DNA from: Megaustenia siamemsis | Taxonomy: Eukaryota > Mollusca > Gastropoda > Stylommatophora > Ariophantidae | DNA length: 64,000 nt | Assembly: GCA_032433765.1 (NCBI GenBank) | Contig: JAVIAB010000159.1 | Location: forward strand, 61,319,810-61,383,809 | Reading direction: 5' to 3' | Shown here: one piece after another, positions 1 to 10,164 of the stretch | How positions within the stretch are numbered: position 1 is the first letter of the stretch | How the letters are laid out: the number at the start of each line of letters is the position of its first letter | The notes under the pieces: model-generated | Databases searched by the model: none | What the model was told of the DNA's origin: nothing | The model's input: only the letters and a program-made list of their open reading frames with translations | Program-made: the position numbers and the translations under genes

Positions 1-484
1 AGTGGAGTCGATTGTGTCATGTTCTGAGGCATATAATGATAATCTTTTCATATCTATTCATATTATGAAAGGTATCCTGATTTGTTGCTTGTAGTCCTCT
101 GATTTATTTGATTATCTGTTTCTTATGATGGTATGTAACCGGTGCATCTTGTTGTGTGCCTGTTGAACCTTCTTTTGCCAACAGATCCGTTTTCTCGTTT
201 CCTGGTATTCCACAGTGAGAGGAGATCCGCTGCAGGGTAAAACTGTGGTGTATGCAGAGTTCATTCAATAAGGTCTGCAGATGTGGTAATTTTCTTGATC
301 TGTAGTGCCTGGAGTGCTGATCTTGCATCTGTCAAAAACACTACAAACTGTGAGCTAGGATTACTGTTCAGCTTGTTTTCTATTGATGTCTTTATTGCTT
401 GGATTTCTGCATCGTAATTGTGACAATATTTCCCGTTTGCTATTTTATTTATATCCCTAGTGTTATTTCCACTGATTGTGAAGA
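1..484 (-). mobile_element. LINE B1, RNase H C-terminal part (minus strand)
   Basis: Two overlapping minus-strand reading frames carry RNase H motifs: a YDAEIQAI block with FLTDARSAL downstream (about 490-260), then SSHCGIPGNEKTDLLAKEG (about 230-160). This is the RNase H domain found after RT in I/R1/Jockey-type LINEs. It would remove RNA from the cDNA hybrid during target-primed reverse transcription. The frame changes near 300, so the copy is dead. The N-terminal strand of the same domain lies at about 1800-1840, beyond the family A insertion. The element runs off the left edge of the window. Confidence 0.8.
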
Positions 485-1740
485 CCATCGCACTATTAGT
501 CTAATGAGCCATATGACTAAAATATTACTAAGAATAAGCATGAGACGTGTAATGAACAAAATAAAACCAGAAATAAGTGAGGAACAATGTGGATTTGTGG
601 AAGGAAGGGACACCAATAATGCAATATAGATCTTAAGGACATTGATAGAAAGATCTATATATGTGCTTTATAGACTACACGAAAGCAATTGACAAAGTAA
701 AGCATGTGAAAATAATCAATATGCTGGAGAAATTAAACATTGATGGCAATGATCTACGAAACATACAAAAACATGTACTGTCAACAAACAACAGCTATAC
801 GAATTAACAACCAAACAGGACAATTCCAATATATAAAACAAGGAGTCAGACAAGGCTGTGTTCTGTCACCGGATTTGTTGTCACTTTACAGCGAATATAT
901 TATGAGATCAATAGTAGACAAAAAAGGAATTGAAGTCAACGGTCACACAACATAAATAATTTGCGATATCAGATGACACAGTCTTAATAGCAGAGACAGA
1001 GAACGAACTACAAGAAATGATAGACATACTAGTAGAAGAAAGCAACAAGAAAGGTCTCAGTCTGAATAGTAATAAAACAGAAGTAATGGTTATAGCGAAG
1101 AAACAATCATCACCATCATGCAGCATAAAAATAAACGAGACAAACCTGAAACAAGTACGTTTCAAATACTTGGGCACAGTAATTACATCAGATGGGAGAT
1201 GCACCACAGAAATAAAAAGCAGAATAGCTCAGGCCAAAATAGCATTTCAGAAAATGAAAAATATCTTATGCAACAAATCTATGTCAATAATAATGAGGAA
1301 GAGAGTTCATCGGTGCTATATAGAACCAATTCTGACCTATGGAAGCAAATCATGGACAGTAGACAAACAAATGAAAAGACGATTAGAGGCCACAGATATG
1401 GGATTTCTCAGAAGAATGTTGAAAGTTCCCTGGACAGATAAAAAGACCAATGAGGAAGTTCTCAAAGAAGCCAACACAAAAAGGGAGCATTAAAAAACAT
1501 CAGAAAGAAACAATCAACATTTTTCGGGCACATCACGAGAAGAGGAAAGTTGGAATACTTGGTTACAACTGGCAAAATAAAAAGAAAGAGAGATCGCGGA
1601 CGACTAAGAGAGAAAATATTGGATAGCTTGGTGTCATGGCATGGAAAACAGTCAACAACAGAACTGATACGATGCACTGTAGATAGAAGATTGTGGAGGG
1701 ACATGATCGCCTACGCCAACCGGCAGGGTACATGATGATT
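485..1740 (+). mobile_element. LINE family A copy A1 (RT and C-terminal region), inserted into B1
   Basis: A plus-strand non-LTR retrotransposon fragment. RT block: EDHRTISLMSHMTKILLRI near 482-535, a degraded FIDYTKA block near 665, and GVRQGCVLSPDL near 843-880. A shifted YxDD site lies near 965. A C-terminal part (KYLGTVITSDG, then RRMLKVPWT and a basic KRKRDRGR stretch) runs to 1735, followed by an ATG-rich tail. Proteins of this type are often auto-annotated as endonuclease-reverse transcriptase. Several frameshifts and stops make it non-coding. It splits the RNase H domain of B1, so it is younger than B1. The endonuclease is absent (5' truncation). Confidence 0.85.
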
Positions 1741-3755
1741 ATGAGTGTTATTTGGTTACTCTATGTTAGCACCTGCCACCCACGCCCCCCCCCCATTTCT
1801 TCCTACATTCTATGCTGATCCGTTTGTGTACACACGCATCCATAGGTCTTGTGGGTATTCTTCATTCAAGAAACTGAGAGTTATTGTTTTACGCTGTATA
1901 CTATTATGTTCCTCTTTGTCAAGTATCCCTTTCACTTCTGTCCGTATTTGTATTGATAATCCTTATTCCTCTGTCCAGGGAGTCTGTTCTGGTATGTGCA
2001 GTAGGTGGTTAACAACTCTTGGTATGTCTGGTGTCCTGTCTATAAATTCATTTGGCTTGGTGGATAAAACGGCTTCTCTAAAGTCGTCCCAACGCAAGAT
2101 TTTGGAATCGGTCCTTCAATGAATGTCTCGGCAAGCATGACAATTTTCTGCCTGTATCAGCACCTTTGTGCCCCTCTGTTCTCGCAGTGCTGGTATCCTC
2201 CACAATTTCTCCATCTCCTAAATGGTATTGATTTAATTTCTCCCGTGAGGAACGTAAGTGCCTAGTTTTGTACTTTGTCCACCTCTTGCAGTGTGATGTT
2301 TGATGCTGAACAGGATGCGGATGAGCCATATTCTAAATGTGGTCGTATATTATGTTGGCAAACTTTACTATTTTCCCACTCGCACTCCACGTAGTTCCAC
2401 ACAGCTTTCTTAGAATAGCCAACTTCCTCCTTGCTTTTTTGTATCTATTATTTCCAAGATAGTTTGTTGTCAAATGTAACTCAGAGATACGTAGCTACTA
2501 TTTTTTCTTCTTGCTCGGGCTCATTGTTTATGTAGATGGGTCCTGCTTTTTGTTTTGAGAAGAGAGTGACAAGTGTATTACTGCATTTGTCTGTTTTGAT
2601 GCTGTACACCATCTATTTGTCCATTAATTCAGTGCATTCATTTCTCTTTGCAATAAATTGGAGGCCACTTTTGCATACCCCTCTGCACAACATTACCAAG
2701 TCATCTGCATACATTGCCACTTTGATGTCATGTGGTAGTTCAGTAACTAGGTCATTGATGTAAACTAGAAACACGTTTTGGATATAGTACCTCTCCCTGT
2801 GGGACGCTCTGGTGCAGTAAGACCTTCTAATTCTTAAGACCATCCAGTTGCACTCTGACTCTCCTGTTATACAAGTATGCTTTGATCCATTTGTATAAGC
2901 TGCCATTTACTCCGTAATTTATCAGTTTCTTCAAAAGCCCTTTCTTCCATACCTTATCGCATGCTTTCTTTAGGTCTATCTATGCCGCTAGTACCAGTTT
3001 CTTTTTCTTAAAATACATTCTCAATTTCCTGGGAAAGATAGGTTGCCTGATCTTCAGTAGAGTAACACTGTCTAAAGCCTGCTTGACGTGGGACAAGGAG
3101 GTTTTCACTTTCCAAGTACCACTTCAGTATGAGCTTGATTATATGTTCCATTTTTTTTACACAAACAGCTTGTATGGCTGATTGGTCTATAGCTGGATGT
3201 CGTTGAACCATCTTTTCCTTGCTTTAGTAATGGTATCATAATTGCTTCTCTTCATGCCTGCAGCACTCTACTAATGATTCAGCAAATATTGTAGATCTGA
3301 AGCAGTTTTCTTTTAGCTGCAGTTACCAAGTTCTTAATCATTTCATTGGGCACTCAATCACTGCCTGGTGACTTTTTAATTTTTAATTTGGATATTGCCA
3401 GCTCTGTCTCTCTGTGTGTAATGGGTATTTCCATGTCGTGTGTGGTCTCTTCTTGTTTTGAATTTTGTTGTTTTAAACTGGTCCCTTGTCGTTTTTCTAG
3501 GCTAATTTCAATATTATTATTATTTGCTAAGGAGTCAGCAATGTGATTTGCTGCCTGCTTACCTATTAGGTTGTTTCTATCCTTCTTCATTGTAATTTTA
3601 GTGTTCCTTTCTTTACTGTCATCATTCAGCTGTTTTACAAGCTGCCAAACCTTTCTTGTGCCTCGTTCAAGATTCAAGGATTCTGTTTTCTCTTTCCAGC
3701 TCCTCCGTCTGGCTTGTAGTTTAGCCCATTGAAATAATTTGGCCTTATCATGCTG
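1741..3755 (-). mobile_element. LINE B1, reverse transcriptase and RNase H N-terminus (minus strand)
   Basis: Reading down from 3755: a linker ending SKLKIKKSPGSD (about 3360), RT fingers with QAGFRQCYSTEDQATYLSQE (about 3100-3030), a shifted SVPQGEVL block near 2800, then VYINDLV and the catalytic YADDLVM (about 2770-2690). The thumb and connection follow, then DLWMRVYTNGSA near 1840-1800, where RNase H starts (usual YTDGS, here Asn). Several frameshifts and stops separate these blocks. The region belongs with 1-484 and 4017-4740 and is a close relative of B2 at 33124-36420. The EN-RT-RNase H order fits the I/Nimb-like group, but I cannot fix the clade. Confidence 0.82.
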
Positions 3756-4016
3756 GGAGCCGCGATAGCTCAGTGGTTAGTGAACTGGACTACCACAGAC
3801 AAGGGGTAGGGTTCGATCCCAACCGACGGCTTCCGGGTTCACCCAGCCTTAAATAGGTACCGGATTTTTTTGGGGAAAGTAAAGCAACACGGGCGTAATA
3901 CTGACCACATTACCCCAAAAATCATGTGCTGAAGGTCTGTAAAATATAGGGTCACTAACACCATATTTCCCTATACGCCACTTGGCGTGACAGGGGTACT
4001 TTACTTTTACTTTACT
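3756..4016 (+). mobile_element. tRNA-derived SINE, complete copy with 11-bp target-site duplications
   Basis: The head has a tRNA-like A box (TAGCTCAGTGGTTAG) and B box (GGTTCGATCCC). The body contains GGGTTCACCCAGCC, a CCCCAAAAATCATGTGCTGA block and a ACGCCACTTGGCGTGAC hairpin-like end, then a CTTTA-rich tail. It is flanked by TTATCATGCTG at 3745-3755 and again at 4017-4027, which proves insertion by retrotransposition. It lies inside LINE B1. At least seven other copies or parts occur in the window. A SINE makes no protein and relies on a LINE for mobility. Confidence 0.92.
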
Positions 4017-4740
4017 TTATCATGCTGATAGTTATTGTGGTGTTCCTGGTAAGGGTTATTTTCTGCTTGCTTTCGAGATATGTCCATGTCATTGTGCAGT
4101 TGCTTTAGTTCGCTACTCCAGTATTGTTTGTAGTTTGTCCGTGTTCCTCTAGGTATTGTTTCACTGGAAGCTTGTATTATTAGTCTACTAAATTCATAAA
4201 CGATTTTGTTGATATTTCTAACTGTATCTAAATCCTTAGTCAGTACACCGGTGTATTGTTGATACATTTCCCAGTCTGCCTTTTTGTAATTCCATCTGGA
4301 GAGAGTGCTGCTCTCCCAGACGGCGTCATGTTACACCACTAAATAGACTGGTTGGTGGTCGCTGCCTCCAATTTGTTTGCCAACAATACGTGCGATATTC
4401 TAATCCAGGTCTGGTGAACAGAAAGCAAGATCTGGTGTAGATGTGGTATTCCATGATCTGGAATAGAATGTTGATGGATTTGTTTTATCAGTATAAGCTC
4501 ATTGTCGTCCTGCCAATTTTAAAGCTCTTCACCTCTCTTGTCCATAGGTTCTGTATTTTCTGTCCTGAGGTGCAGTACTTGAAATTCCGCCCCATGCATA
4601 TACACTTCAAGCTGACATGCATTATTGTTGTTATTTACAAGTGTCAATATTTCGCTTTTTTGTCTGTTTTTTCTTTCTGTCAGATCAGTAACACTAGTAG
4701 CTCCTAATCTTCAAGGCTATGTCTTTGTTTAGATGGTTTT
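4017..4740 (-). mobile_element. LINE B1, endonuclease C-terminal part (minus strand)
   Basis: The minus strand carries a degraded apurinic-type endonuclease: a KRGEELK block near 4520, then SDH followed by NYKKADWE near 4360-4290, then YWSSELKQLHNDMDISRKQ near 4100. The SDHxP block is the catalytic end of LINE endonucleases, which nick target DNA. Frames change several times. The 5' part of the element appears truncated near 4740. Confidence 0.72.
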
Positions 4741-5214
4741 CAGGAGAGCTAGGATGAGATCGGGTGTATACTTGTAAACTAGTGGATTTTGTTGAGGAGA
4801 AAATGAAAGCACATATGGACTGTGAAACTATGTGCGATAATGGTAGTCCAGCGACTAACACTAACACTAAATGTAAGCCCTGTCTACATCAACACATTGC
4901 TAAATGTGTATTACCTCTCTACAACAAAGTGCAGCTACAGTTATCTCATCTGTATATATCAAAGTATAGCGCATTTCATGCCATCAGTGAACATCATAGT
5001 TTTACTAAATGTATCACATCTCTCTATATAAAAGCATTACAAACTCTGTTTCATCTGTCCTCACCAACAAACCACTAAATTTGTCTCATGTTTATACATC
5101 AACGTCTTACAAAATGTATCCTCTATGTTTACACCCACCTAGAACATCAAAACAAATAACAGAAGAAGTAAAGGCATCAAGATGCATAGAGATACGAAGC
5201 TGCTGTAAAGCTGA
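4741..5214. other. Unassigned AT-rich stretch
   Basis: No recognisable gene. Loosely repeated phrases (AAATGTATC, TCATCT, ACATC) recur about every 60 bases between 4860 and 5130, suggesting an old, decayed tandem repeat. Short open frames here have no recognisable motifs. Confidence 0.35.
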
Positions 5215-5338
5215 ATATAATAGCAATACCAGAAAAAGAGAAAAAAAGTGGTATGGTGACTGCTTTACGTGGTAATGGACAAAGGAAAAGTCGACGTTTC
5301 AAGTAGGCCTTCTGTTGGAACAACAATAAAAAAACGCA

Positions 5339-5340
<2 letters not shown>

Positions 5341-5391
<51 letters not shown>
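5341..5391. repeat. (AT)n microsatellite in Penelope-like 3' UTR
   Basis: About 25 uninterrupted TA steps. It corresponds in position to AT-rich sequence in the right copy. Confidence 0.9.
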
Positions 5392-5393
<2 letters not shown>

Positions 5394-5774
5394 ATATGTA
5401 AACAAATCCAACTACATGGCAATAATATGCTAGATACTCAAGAAAGGAAATAAAAAAATGGCCTCTTCCCTGTGTTCCAGAGCGTGGTAAGCCTCCGAAT
5501 GGACTAAAATGAGAAGGCGGGATGACCAAAGATAAATCTCACTGACCAGGCAGTCAAGCGAGAAAACGGATCGGAAGGGTCTTAACATGATGGGGAAGTG
5601 GGTACAAGATATGTATAAATTGTGAAAATCTAACTCTGTGTATGCACCCCGAACCGATGTGTAAAAACAAACGTGTGTGTATAACAATATATGCGTACAC
5701 GCATAAATCCGTTATATCTTGCCACAAACCCACAAAAGAAAACACAAAAGAAGCCCAAATCTGCCAATGCATAT

Positions 5775-5777
<3 letters not shown>

Positions 5778-5835
<58 letters not shown>
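5778..5835. repeat. (AT)n microsatellite in Penelope-like 3' UTR
   Basis: About 28 TA steps just after the GIY-YIG region of the left copy. The right copy has its own run at 7339-7389. Confidence 0.9.
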
Positions 5836-5836
<1 letters not shown>

Positions 5837-6642
5837 GTTCGGTAGCGCATGGGGGTAAGAAATGCGTAGTAGGTGTCCCATGTGTATGAGAGCGATATGT
5901 TCATACCTTGGGGGAGGGGGGGAGGGGCAGCGAATCAAACTGGGCAATAAGGCGATTTTCAAGGGCGAACCGGCTGTGATTACTGGAGTGACACGAGATA
6001 ATGTCAGTAACTTGTATGTCAGGTTTACCACTATGGCCAGGTGAGTTGAAATGGGCAGACACCGGGCTGCCAGTCTTTTGCTCAACATCACGAAGATACT
6101 CACAGAATCTGCCACTCAAGCGTTCCATGTTCGCCCACAAACATTATCTGGCAATGCCTACATATTATGGCGTAGATGATATTCCGTGACACACAAGTAT
6201 ACCCCTCCCTGATGTCGAATCGCCTGTTAGAGAACAAGACCGAATCAGTGCAAAGCACGTAGTCACAAGTTCTGCAAACTCGGCGTCCACAACGAACAGT
6301 GTGGGGAGGCGGTTCGTGACAAGAACGTCTCTCTGACTCCTGTCGCATTTGTAGGCTGTCAAAGGAAGATCACTGAAAAACAGGCGGATAGTGAGTGGGT
6401 TATGAGTGGAGAATGGAGCGATACCGGGATCCTCACCGCAGCCAAGTTGTGGGTGTGGTAGGTGAGGGTGAATATGGTCCTATCAATGAAACGGCGAGTG
6501 GATGGGGTGAGTGCGCAGGACTGGAAATATCGAGAGCTCGCTTAATGGCTGATTGGAGAACCGAATCAGGATAGAGACGACGCCTAAAAAAAACTTATCA
6601 TCAGGTGGGCCTCTTGGAGAAAATCTGGATCATCCTGGCGGA

Positions 6643-7336
6643 TTCTTAACCGGTATGGCCCCATTCTCTACTCAGATCCCACTACCCGCCTACTTTTCAG
6701 TGATCCTCTTTTGGTAGCCTTTAACTCGACAGGGGTTTGAGAGACATTCTTGTCATGAGCCGCCTCCCCTGCACAAACCACAAACACCTTGGTATTGTTC
6801 GTTGCGGATGCCGAATATGCAGACATTGTGACTACGTGCTCTGCACAGATTCGGTCTTGTTCCCTAATAGCCGATTCGACATCAAGGAGGGGTTTACTTG
6901 TGTGTCACGGAATATCATCTACGCCATAATATGTAAGCATTGCCAGACGACGTATGTGGGTGAGAGTGGTCGACGCTTGAGTTACAGATTCTGTGAGTAT
7001 CTTCGTGATGTTGAGCAAAATACTGGCAGCCTGGTGTCTGCCCATTTCAACTCCCCTGGCCATAGTGGTAAACTTGACATGCAAGTCACTGACATTGTCT
7101 CGTGTCACTCCAGCAATCGCAGCCGGTTCGCCCTTGAAAATCGTCTCATTGGCCAGCTGGGTTCGCAATGTCCCCCCAAGGTATGACCATGTCGCTCTCA
7201 TACACATAGGACACCTACTACACATTTCTTACCCCCCCCCCCATGCGCTACCGAACCTGTACATGTATATATATATTTTCTACTTATTTATTGGCACATT
7301 TGGTCACCTTTGTGTTTTATTTTGTGTGCTTTATGG

Positions 7337-7392
<56 letters not shown>

Positions 7393-7856
7393 GAATTTAT
7401 GCTGGTCCGCATGTATTGCTATATACACATGTTTTTTTACACATCGGCTCGGTGTGCACACACAGAGTTAGATATGCACAGTTTATACATATATTGTACC
7501 CACCTCCCCATATTTTTAGAACCCTTCCGTTCCGTCTTGTCACCTGACCCTGTGGTCAGTGAGATATATAGTTGGTCATTCCGCCTTCTCATTTTAGCCC
7601 ATTCGGAGACTGACCACGCTCTGAAACACAAGGAAGTGAACTTTTTTAAAATTTTTTTTTTTGAGTATCTAGCATATAATAGCCATGTAGTTGGATTTGT
7701 TTACATATCCTAATATATATATTTTGTGTTGTTTTTTGTTGTTCCAGCTGAAAGCCTACTTGGCCGAAACGTCGATTTTTGTTGTGTCCATTACCACGTA
7801 AAGCTGTCACCATACCTCTTTTTTCTTTTTTTTTTTAGAATTGCTATTACTTTTAG
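6643..7856 (+). mobile_element. Penelope-like element, right copy: GIY-YIG nuclease and 3' end
   Basis: A plus-strand copy joined head to head to the left one. Its open frame at 6737-7186 (149 residues) reads LRDILVMSRLP, then a Cys-rich linker (CGCRICRHCDYV), then the GIY-YIG core (IIYAIICKHCQTTYVGESG), SAHFNSPGHSGK and ENRLIGQ. The nuclease frame is uninterrupted and better preserved than in the left copy. RT is lacking. The 3' UTR has a (TA)n run at 7339-7389 and ends with a CCGAAACGTCG block near 7765 and an ACCACGTAAAGC block near 7795. The mirrored blocks lie near 5290 and 5270. Confidence 0.88.
7339..7389. repeat. (TA)n microsatellite in Penelope-like 3' UTR
   Basis: About 25 TA steps in the right Penelope-like copy. 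Confidence 0.9.
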
Positions 7857-8781
7857 TACGGTGTGGTGTCTATTAACATGCCATACAAATCACATTTCTC
7901 TTGTTTGGATTATGTTTAGTCGTTTTCTTTCCTTTTTTAATTGGTTTAAAACTTCATCGTTTGTTTCCTTCACTTTCCATCCAATTCCACCTGTTCTTTT
8001 ATAAATCCACATTTCAAAGGCTTACATTTTATGTTGTTTTCTTATCTAATATCAATGTGTCTGCACCATACAGGAAGGTTGAGAAGATATAACATTTTGC
8101 TATTTTAGTGTTAGCCCTGATGTTTTTTTGCTTTGATGTTAGTATATTTTTCATGATAATAAAATTACATTTTGCCATTCCTATTCTTTTATTTATTTCA
8201 GTTTTACATTTTCCATCACTGGTTATAGTATGACTAATGTGGTTGTAGCTCTGATCTGTCTCCAGGTCTATTAATTCAACCTTGTTATCCATTTGTAGGC
8301 TTTGAATATTATGTTTGTTTAGAATCATAGTTTTAGTCCTTTCAATATTCATATCTAATCCATATTTTTGCTTGTTATGTTTATTTCATTTCAACAAAAT
8401 AAATTAATTAGTTATTGCAGATCTTTATTATTTTCTGCTAGGAGTACAGTATCACCAGCATATCGTAGATTAGTGATTACCTTTCCATTAATGTTTAGGC
8501 CTGGCATCTCTGTAAAGTTTGTAAAGATTAACTTCGTCTATAGATTGAGCAAGCTTAGTGATAGGATGCATCCCTGTCTTTCTACTCTTTTTATATCAAT
8601 TTTGTGTAGAGTTCTCTTTTTTACATTGTATTATTGCTGTTTGCTTCAAGTATACATTACATATTAGTCATATGCCTGTGTCATCTAGATGTATATCTTT
8701 TCAGGTCGTGTATATGTTGTTTAAGGCGTACTCTATCAAACGCTTTGGTGTAGTCTATGAAGCAGGAATATATTGGTTCAA

Positions 8782-8790
<9 letters not shown>
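7857..8790 (-). mobile_element. LINE family A copy A2, reverse transcriptase (minus strand)
   Basis: The minus strand reads CFIDYTKAFDRVR near 8770-8730, then RYAGDTVLLAENNKDLQ near 8490-8430 (the usual YADD is changed to YAGD), then SHTITSDGKCKTEINKRIGMAK near 8240-8170 and a YGADTL block near 8055. These are the RT palm and C-terminal region of family A. Stops and frameshifts break it throughout. It adjoins the right Penelope-like copy and lies just past the 3' end of the spliced gene. Confidence 0.78.

Positions 8791-8828
<38 letters not shown>
8788..8828. repeat. (TA)n microsatellite
   Basis: About 20 TA steps at the 5' edge of A2. Confidence 0.85.
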
Positions 8829-8830
<2 letters not shown>

Positions 8831-8912
8831 CTATTATTCAATCAAACTTGTGATAAACAGATGTGTTAGGTTAGCAAACGCATACAAAATGTGTATGTAG
8901 AGCCTTATATAT

Positions 8913-8918
8913 TTTATT
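8913..8918 (-). promoter_or_regulatory. Polyadenylation signal AATAAA
   Basis: AATAAA on the minus strand about 125 to 140 bases after the two possible stop codons of exon 4. Position and strand fit the 3' end of the spliced gene. The motif is common in AT-rich DNA, so the support is contextual. Confidence 0.45.
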
Positions 8919-9039
8919 TTTTTCGAACCAAGACAGTTTTCCTTTCTTTGGGCTGTGACTGTTGTTTTGTTGTTATTATAAAACAAACTAACATTTGAGA
9001 TACCAGACTTTCACAATGAGTGTCAAGCTCATTCCTTTG

Positions 9040-9110
9040 TCATATTTTTCTAATTCTAAAGAGTTGATCCCTGATACCTACACTGTTGACCGTGACCTTG
9101 AATGTAATTT
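9040..9110 (-). CDS. Exon 4: terminal exon, reading frame ambiguous
   Basis: The acceptor is ttttttttccccacag directly before 9110. Joined in phase to exon 3 it reads EITFKVTVNSV and on to a TGA at 9042-9040. One base out of phase it reads NYIQGHGQQCRYQGSTL and stops at TAG (9058-9056). That second reading adds an eighth cysteine, so all could pair, and its Tyr-Ile...Gly...Cys pattern looks more like protein. It could be reached through a one-base indel in the A run at the exon start, or by using the AG at about 9100. I cannot choose between a functional gene, a frameshift and a sequencing error. Confidence 0.55.
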
Positions 9111-9359
9111 CTGTGGGGAAAAAAAACAACGAGGTCTGTTGTCTGTTGACAATCCTCTTTTTCAGACAAATGAATAAGAAATGCTGAAACAAATGGTAGA
9201 GCGGATATATGGAGTGCTGTATCTACCATATTAACATGATCTCTTTATTCAGTGCCCATACCAACTGTTAATTCATCGGGGCTTACTTCGAGAGAAGCTG
9301 TAAGCCTGTGTATTAATTTACTGATATAATAGTGCCAACTTTAAATAAAACTGATATAC

Positions 9360-9487
9360 CTTCGCTACCTTCTTCCGAACAGGTGTAGTTGACAGCTGCC
9401 TCAAAACCTTCCATATGTTTTAGAAAAAAAGAATCTGTACATTGAGATCTGAGATCTAGCCTACATGATCTAAAGGTGTCTACCTGC
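9360..9487 (-). CDS. Exon 3: Cys-rich segment with N-glycosylation sequon
   Basis: A 128-bp exon. The acceptor is a long T/C tract ending ttaaacag and the donor is G|gtatat. It supplies the single base that completes the Leu codon left by exon 2, then 42 open codons, then one base. It starts QVDTFRSCRLDLRSQC and ends VNYTCSEEGSE, which contains an NYT sequon. Three cysteines continue the spacing seen in exon 2. A longer ORF runs through both splice sites in the same frame, but its upstream end is the polypyrimidine tract and is not credible as protein. Confidence 0.72.
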
Positions 9488-9904
9488 CTGTTTAAGGGGA
9501 AAAAAACAAAAAAAACAATTGAACAAAAGTTGTCCATCAGAAGCATTAAGGTAATGGTTTGATTGTATCATTAAATCATCATTATGTGCCATGACTGCAA
9601 GGCCATATTGTTAAGTCTCTCATTACTCTAATTAGTTTCTTTCAAATTCTTTTCTCAACTGACCTTCTTCCAAACCGTTTGGCATTTCCAACTTTATCCC
9701 CAAGTTGCTTGATACTTTTTTACACATAGCTTGTTGCCATGTAGCTTGTTTCCTATGCCCACCTTCCTTTAACTTTTACTAAAAATGCTCTGGATATTCT
9801 TTCTAAATATCTTTAGTATCAAAACGACTGTACTGTAAAACCCACGTATAGTAGTATATAAGTATCTTTTATAGTCGTCTCTAAATAAATAACTTGTAAA
9901 TTAC

Positions 9905-10160
9905 ATTAAAAAAAGGGTGAAGAACCACGACACGCTAAGTGACGTAGAGGGAATATGAAGTTAGTGACCACAAATTTTACAGACCTTCAGCACATGATTT
10001 GTGGGGTGATGTCTTTATTACGCCCTTGCCGCTTTATTTTCCCAGAGAAAAATCCGGTACCCATTTAAAGCTTGGTGAACCCGGAAGCCATCGGTTAGGA
10101 TCGAATCATACCTCTTGTCTTTCCATCCGGTACATTAACCACTGAGCTATCGCGTCCCCC
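9905..10160 (-). mobile_element. tRNA-derived SINE, full copy in intron 2
   Basis: Reverse-strand copy with the A-box head (cgcgatagctcagtggttaa on the minus strand), B box near 10105, the GGTTCACC..GC module, the ATCATGTGCTGAAGG block and the 3' CACTTAGCGTG end. It is diverged from the copy at 3756. It abuts the left edge of the 23-bp satellite. Confidence 0.85.
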
Positions 10161-10164
10161 TTTC

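Larger units (their letters stand above)
5215..6642 (-). mobile_element. Penelope-like element, left copy: RT C-terminus, GIY-YIG nuclease and 3' end
   Basis: The minus-strand frames start with an RT C-terminal stretch (AHLMISFF...RLYPDSVLQSAIKRAL, about 6600-6540). A Cys-rich linker follows (RCGRRVCRTCDYV), then a GIY-YIG endonuclease (YAIICRHCQIMFVGE, then SAHFNSPGHSGKPDIQV and ENRLIAQ) ending near 5905. This RT plus GIY-YIG order defines Penelope-like retroelements; the nuclease cuts the target. The 3' UTR carries two (AT)n runs and ends near 5215. It is the mirror partner of the copy at 6643-7856. Frameshifts in the linker and nuclease make it inactive. Confidence 0.85.

Noticed and set aside
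3756..4016. Possible tRNA gene (A and B boxes)
   Set aside because: The sequence after the B box does not form acceptor and T arms, and the repeat structure, tail and target duplications show a SINE.
8995..9177. Plus-strand 60-codon ORF with a CxxC motif
   Set aside because: It is antisense to exon 4 and its polypyrimidine tract on the minus strand, which have better support.
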